DNA from: Pirellulales bacterium | GTDB taxonomy: Bacteria; Planctomycetota; Planctomycetia; Pirellulales; Lacipirellulaceae | DNA length: 64,000 bases | Assembly: GCA_019636345.1 (NCBI GenBank) | Contig: JAHBXQ010000002.1 | Location: 1 to 64,000 of the forward strand | Direction of reading: 5' to 3' | Shown here: one piece after another, positions 61,532 to 64,000 of the stretch | Layout of the letters: every line of letters begins with the position of its first letter | Position numbering within the stretch: position 1 is the stretch's first letter | Made by a program: the position numbers and the translations under genes | The notes under the pieces: model-generated | What the model was told of the DNA's origin: nothing | The model's database searches: none | The model's input: only the letters and a program-made list of their open reading frames with translations

Positions 61532-61555
61532 CGGGAAAACGCCCGCGTTTTCCCG
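61532..61555. promoter_or_regulatory. Perfect 24-bp inverted repeat
   Basis: CGGGAAAACGC, two C, then GCGTTTTCCCG: an exact 11-base inverted repeat with a two-base centre. It lies between two divergent genes (Nudix and site-2-protease-like), upstream of the promoter at 61574-61602. A dimeric regulator's operator or a hairpin are both possible. Confidence 0.5.
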
Positions 61556-61573
61556 ACCAAGCGGCCGAACTGT

Positions 61574-61602
61574 TTGCTTGAAAATAGGCCGATTGATACG
61601 AT
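61574..61602 (+). promoter_or_regulatory. Sigma70-like promoter before the site-2-protease-like gene
   Basis: TTGCTT, a 17-base spacer and TACGAT. The boxes are moderate, the spacing ideal. It leaves a leader of about 130 bases. Confidence 0.45.
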
Positions 61603-61733
61603 AAAGCCTGACGGTCGCTTGCGCCTATCCGGCCTCGCGGCCGGTCGATGGCCGGGTGCGGGCGGAACGCGGTCGGGCCTTTTCCCAAAGCAGTCTCAGG
61701 CATTGTCGCGCACGCTGACCCCCGCGGCGAATC

Positions 61734-62777
61734 ATGTACGGCGCCCTCACCAGCAGTTGGAGTTTGCGGCTCGGCCGTTGGCAGGGCTGTGAAGTCCGGC
61801 TCCACATTCACTTTCCGCTGTTGGCGCTTGCGGTCATGCTGGCCGCGACGGTGAGCGGGCTGTTCACGGCCGGCGAGGGATTGGTCGCCGTCGGGGTCTG
61901 GTTGGCGAGCGTCGCCGTCCACGAGGGGGCGCGAATGGTCGCAGCCAGTCGCGTCGGCGGCCGAACTCACATGATTGTCCTGGCGCCGACCGGGGGACTG
62001 GCTCAACCTCATCTGCCGGCCGATCCGCCGGCACATCTGGTGACGGCGCTTGCCGGGCCGACCGCCTTTCTGGGAATGATCGTCGCCGCGGCGTGTGCGC
62101 TGGTGGCGCTCGGCCGGGTCGAAGTGCTGGGGCTGTTGTCGTTGTTCGCACCGGAACTCGACGGCGGCGGGTCGCGACTGGTGTTGGCGCTGCAGTTGGC
62201 GGTGTGGATCAACGCTTGGCTCTTGCTTGTGAATCTTGTGCCTGCTCCCCCCCTGGACGGCGCCGAACTGTTGCGCGGGCTGTTGTGGCCGCTGGTGGGG
62301 CGGGCGAGCGCCACCGCGGCGATGTCGCACTTCGCCCTCGGCGCCGCGGCCGGCACGGCGCTGTTGGCCGTGGTGCTGCAGCATCAGACGCTGGGCGAGG
62401 TCGTGCCGGCGTGGTTCCCGCTGAGCGTGTTGTCGGTCGTGCTGCTCTACGGCGGAAATCGACTCAGCCGGCAGCGGCGATATGACGTGGGGCTCGATAT
62501 CGAGCAGTTGCAACTCGACGAATCGCTCTGGCTGCAACCCCAGCCCGAGGAGGATCGCGAGGCGGTGCTCGTCGAACACCTGCAACAGCGGCAGGAAGAG
62601 ACGATCGATCGCAAACGTCGGCAGCGCGAGGACCTTGAGGACGCCCGGGTCGACGACATCCTGGCGCGGCTCACGGCGACGACGTTCGACAAGCTCTCGG
62701 AGGAAGAGCAGGCGATTTTGCGCCGAGCGAGTCGCCGCTATCGCCGGCGCCGACACGAACCGCCCCGCGAGCGGTGA
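61734..62777 (+). CDS. Site-2-protease-like membrane protein, active site broken
   Basis: A 347-residue membrane protein with about five to six hydrophobic segments (about 25-72, 100-130, 150-172, 180-225). The family's zinc motif H-E-x-x-H appears at 63-67 as HEGAR, with the second His replaced by Arg. The following ALAGPTAFL and the late VNLVPAPPLDGAELL (Asp175) are well kept. So the fold is that of site-2 proteases but catalysis is doubtful, unless another residue replaces the His. The cytoplasmic C-terminal part (about 230-347) is helical and strongly charged. Function may be binding without cleavage. Confidence 0.75.
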   Translation: MYGALTSSWSLRLGRWQGCEVRLHIHFPLLALAVMLAATVSGLFTAGEGLVAVGVWLASVAVHEGARMVAASRVGGRTHMIVLAPTGGLAQPHLPADPPAHLVTALAGPTAFLGMIVAAACALVALGRVEVLGLLSLFAPELDGGGSRLVLALQLAVWINAWLLLVNLVPAPPLDGAELLRGLLWPLVGRASATAAMSHFALGAAAGTALLAVVLQHQTLGEVVPAWFPLSVLSVVLLYGGNRLSRQRRYDVGLDIEQLQLDESLWLQPQPEEDREAVLVEHLQQRQEETIDRKRRQREDLEDARVDDILARLTATTFDKLSEEEQAILRRASRRYRRRRHEPPRER

Positions 62778-62879
62778 ATTCGCTCGTGAGCCGACTCGCG
62801 CGCAAGTTCTAACCGGAGGCCAGCGGCCTCCGGATCGTCGGCGAGCCTCGGTTCATGATGCTCCGCGCGCGAGGACCGC

Positions 62880-64000
62880 TTACCGCGAGAAGCCGACGCT
62901 GAAGCTGAAAACCTGCTTGTCGTCGAACGCGGCCTCGTTGACGGCCCAGGCGAAGTCGAGCGCGATCGGCGCCGGGCCCATCGCCGGGACCGTGATCCGC
63001 AGGCCCGCGCCCGGGGCGACGCGGAAGTCCTTGATCGTCACCGTCTCCTCGACCGTGCCGAAGTCGCAGAACACGACCCCGTGCAGCATGTCGTCGGCGG
63101 TGATTGGGAACAGGTACTGCACGCTGTTGAGCCACTGGAAGTCGCCGCCCACCTCGACGTTGCTGCGAATCGGCGACGCCCCGCGGAAGTCGAACCCGCG
63201 CATCGTCGCGAAACCGCCGGCGAAGAACCGCTCGAAAATCGGCGTGTGGGTTCCCGTGTAACCGACCGTCGTGCTGTAACTGAGCACCTGCCGCCCCGAG
63301 TGGTCGGGCCGTTCGGTGATCATCCAGTACTTGCGAAAATCGGCGATGACGCGCGGGTAGTCGAACGTGCCGATGACCTGCTCGCCGGTGATTTGGGCGT
63401 AGTAGCCCTGCGTCGGCAGGAACGCGTTGTCGCGGGTGTCGTTGATGACCGTGACCCCGAAGCCGTGGATGGCGTTGTCGCCCAGCACGTCGTCCAGGTC
63501 CTGCAAGGTTCCCAGCGGCACCGAGGGATCGTGGATGTTGACGTTCTCGCCGCGGTAAGTGAGCGACGCCGACAAGTCGCGCTCAACCCACTGGTATCCC
63601 AGCGAGACGCGACCCCCTAGCCGTTGCTCGTCCCAGTCGCGGTAGCGGCGATCGAAGAACGACCCGCTCAAGCCGAGGATGATCGGCCGATCGAGGAAAT
63701 AGGGCTGCGTGAAGCTGATCAGGTAGCGGTTCACCTGGCTGCCGGGCGAGGCCTCGATGCGCAATCGCTGTCCGTCGCCGCGGAATGCCGTGCCGTTGCG
63801 GACGTCTTCAAAGCTGCTTGGCCAACGCCGCCAGTTAAAATTTCGTTCGTCGATGACGAAGTTGCCCACGACCCCCGCGTCCGAGTTGACCCCCACGCCC
63901 ATCTGCAGGCGCCCGGTCTGCGTTTCGGTCCCTTCGATGAAGATGTCGACTGCTTGGTCGGAATAGGGTTGCCCGGCCGGGCCGTAACGCCCGTCGGGAA
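62880..64000 (-). CDS. BamA/Omp85-family outer-membrane protein (C-terminal part)
   Basis: The frame is open to the right edge, so the N-terminus is missing (at least 373 residues present). The 16-stranded barrel of the Omp85 family is recognisable: VVGNFVIDERNFNWRRWP, RNGTAFRGDGQRLRIEASPG, PTQGYYAQITGEQVIG, RFFAGGFATMRGFDFRG (matching the conserved R-G-F/Y) and VAPGAGLRITVPAMGPAPIA, ending in FSFSVGFSR. The outside POTRA part would lie beyond 64000. BamA, which folds barrels into the outer membrane, is the best guess; TamA-like is possible. Confidence 0.88.
   Translation of the reverse strand, partial: PDGRYGPAGQPYSDQAVDIFIEGTETQTGRLQMGVGVNSDAGVVGNFVIDERNFNWRRWPSSFEDVRNGTAFRGDGQRLRIEASPGSQVNRYLISFTQPYFLDRPIILGLSGSFFDRRYRDWDEQRLGGRVSLGYQWVERDLSASLTYRGENVNIHDPSVPLGTLQDLDDVLGDNAIHGFGVTVINDTRDNAFLPTQGYYAQITGEQVIGTFDYPRVIADFRKYWMITERPDHSGRQVLSYSTTVGYTGTHTPIFERFFAGGFATMRGFDFRGASPIRSNVEVGGDFQWLNSVQYLFPITADDMLHGVVFCDFGTVEETVTIKDFRVAPGAGLRITVPAMGPAPIALDFAWAVNEAAFDDKQVFSFSVGFSR

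Noticed and set aside
1-64000. CRISPR array or complete insertion sequence
   Set aside because: No regularly spaced direct repeats with unique spacers and no transposase-like protein were seen.

Overview
The window looks like a chromosomal segment of a planctomycete, most likely a Pirellulales-type bacterium. This is inferred from very high GC content, few Shine-Dalgarno sequences, many GTG/TTG starts, and proteins of planctomycete-flavoured families (DUF1598-like, DUF1207-like, secreted Cys-rich and zinc-ribbon metallopeptidase proteins, and a sigma factor/Ser-Thr kinase/FHA block). Taxonomy was not computed.

Left edge (1-1131): less GC-rich, nearly gene-free DNA ending in a 3' tRNA fragment (Ala-like). 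Two clusters of a CACCCACAA motif lie before the fragment. I read this as one end of an integrated element whose recombinase lies outside the window.

1.2-16 kb: housekeeping and unknown genes: HemW, an exported alkaline phosphatase, Der GTPase, tRNA-Val, a 29-residue basic protein, a TIM-barrel protein, a large exported protein, a NIF3-type protein, a GT2 glycosyltransferase overlapping a possibly BshC-like protein, a double GNAT protein and a rhomboid-TPR protein.

17-24.5 kb (all minus): a signalling block of coiled-coil membrane protein, FHA protein, membrane Ser/Thr kinase, multi-pass membrane protein, ECF sigma factor and a short zinc-finger protein that may be its anti-sigma factor.

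24.7-36 kb: a His/Asp-repeat lipoprotein next to an exported HMA-domain protein, a GDP-mannose-3,5-epimerase-like enzyme, a DASS transporter, a ThuA-domain protein, a zinc-ribbon metallopeptidase, a secreted protein with about 47 Cys in 170 residues, a DUF1598-like protein and a thioredoxin-fold protein.

36-45 kb: TsaD, a phospholipid-methyltransferase-like enzyme, a DUF1207-like outer-membrane protein, a thiamine-binding protein, a flavin reductase, LhgO, and an ArsR/SRPBCC unit in which three AHSA1 domains are fused and a fourth follows separately.

45-51 kb: tRNA-Pro(TGG), parAB with three parS-like sites upstream, a DUF1015 protein and adenosylhomocysteinase.

51.6-56.9 kb (minus): an overlapping operon of an FAD oxidoreductase, DUF1365, a CFA-synthase-family methyltransferase, DUF1295 and a second, coclaurine-N-methyltransferase-like enzyme. 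It probably makes a modified membrane fatty acid, and AdoHcy hydrolase is encoded nearby.

57-64 kb: an MBL-fold hydrolase, a DUF2513 protein with a calcium-loop-like tail, tRNA-Pro(GGG), an RmlD-like protein, a Nudix hydrolase, a site-2-protease-like protein with a broken HExxH motif, and the C-terminal part of a BamA-family barrel running off the right edge.
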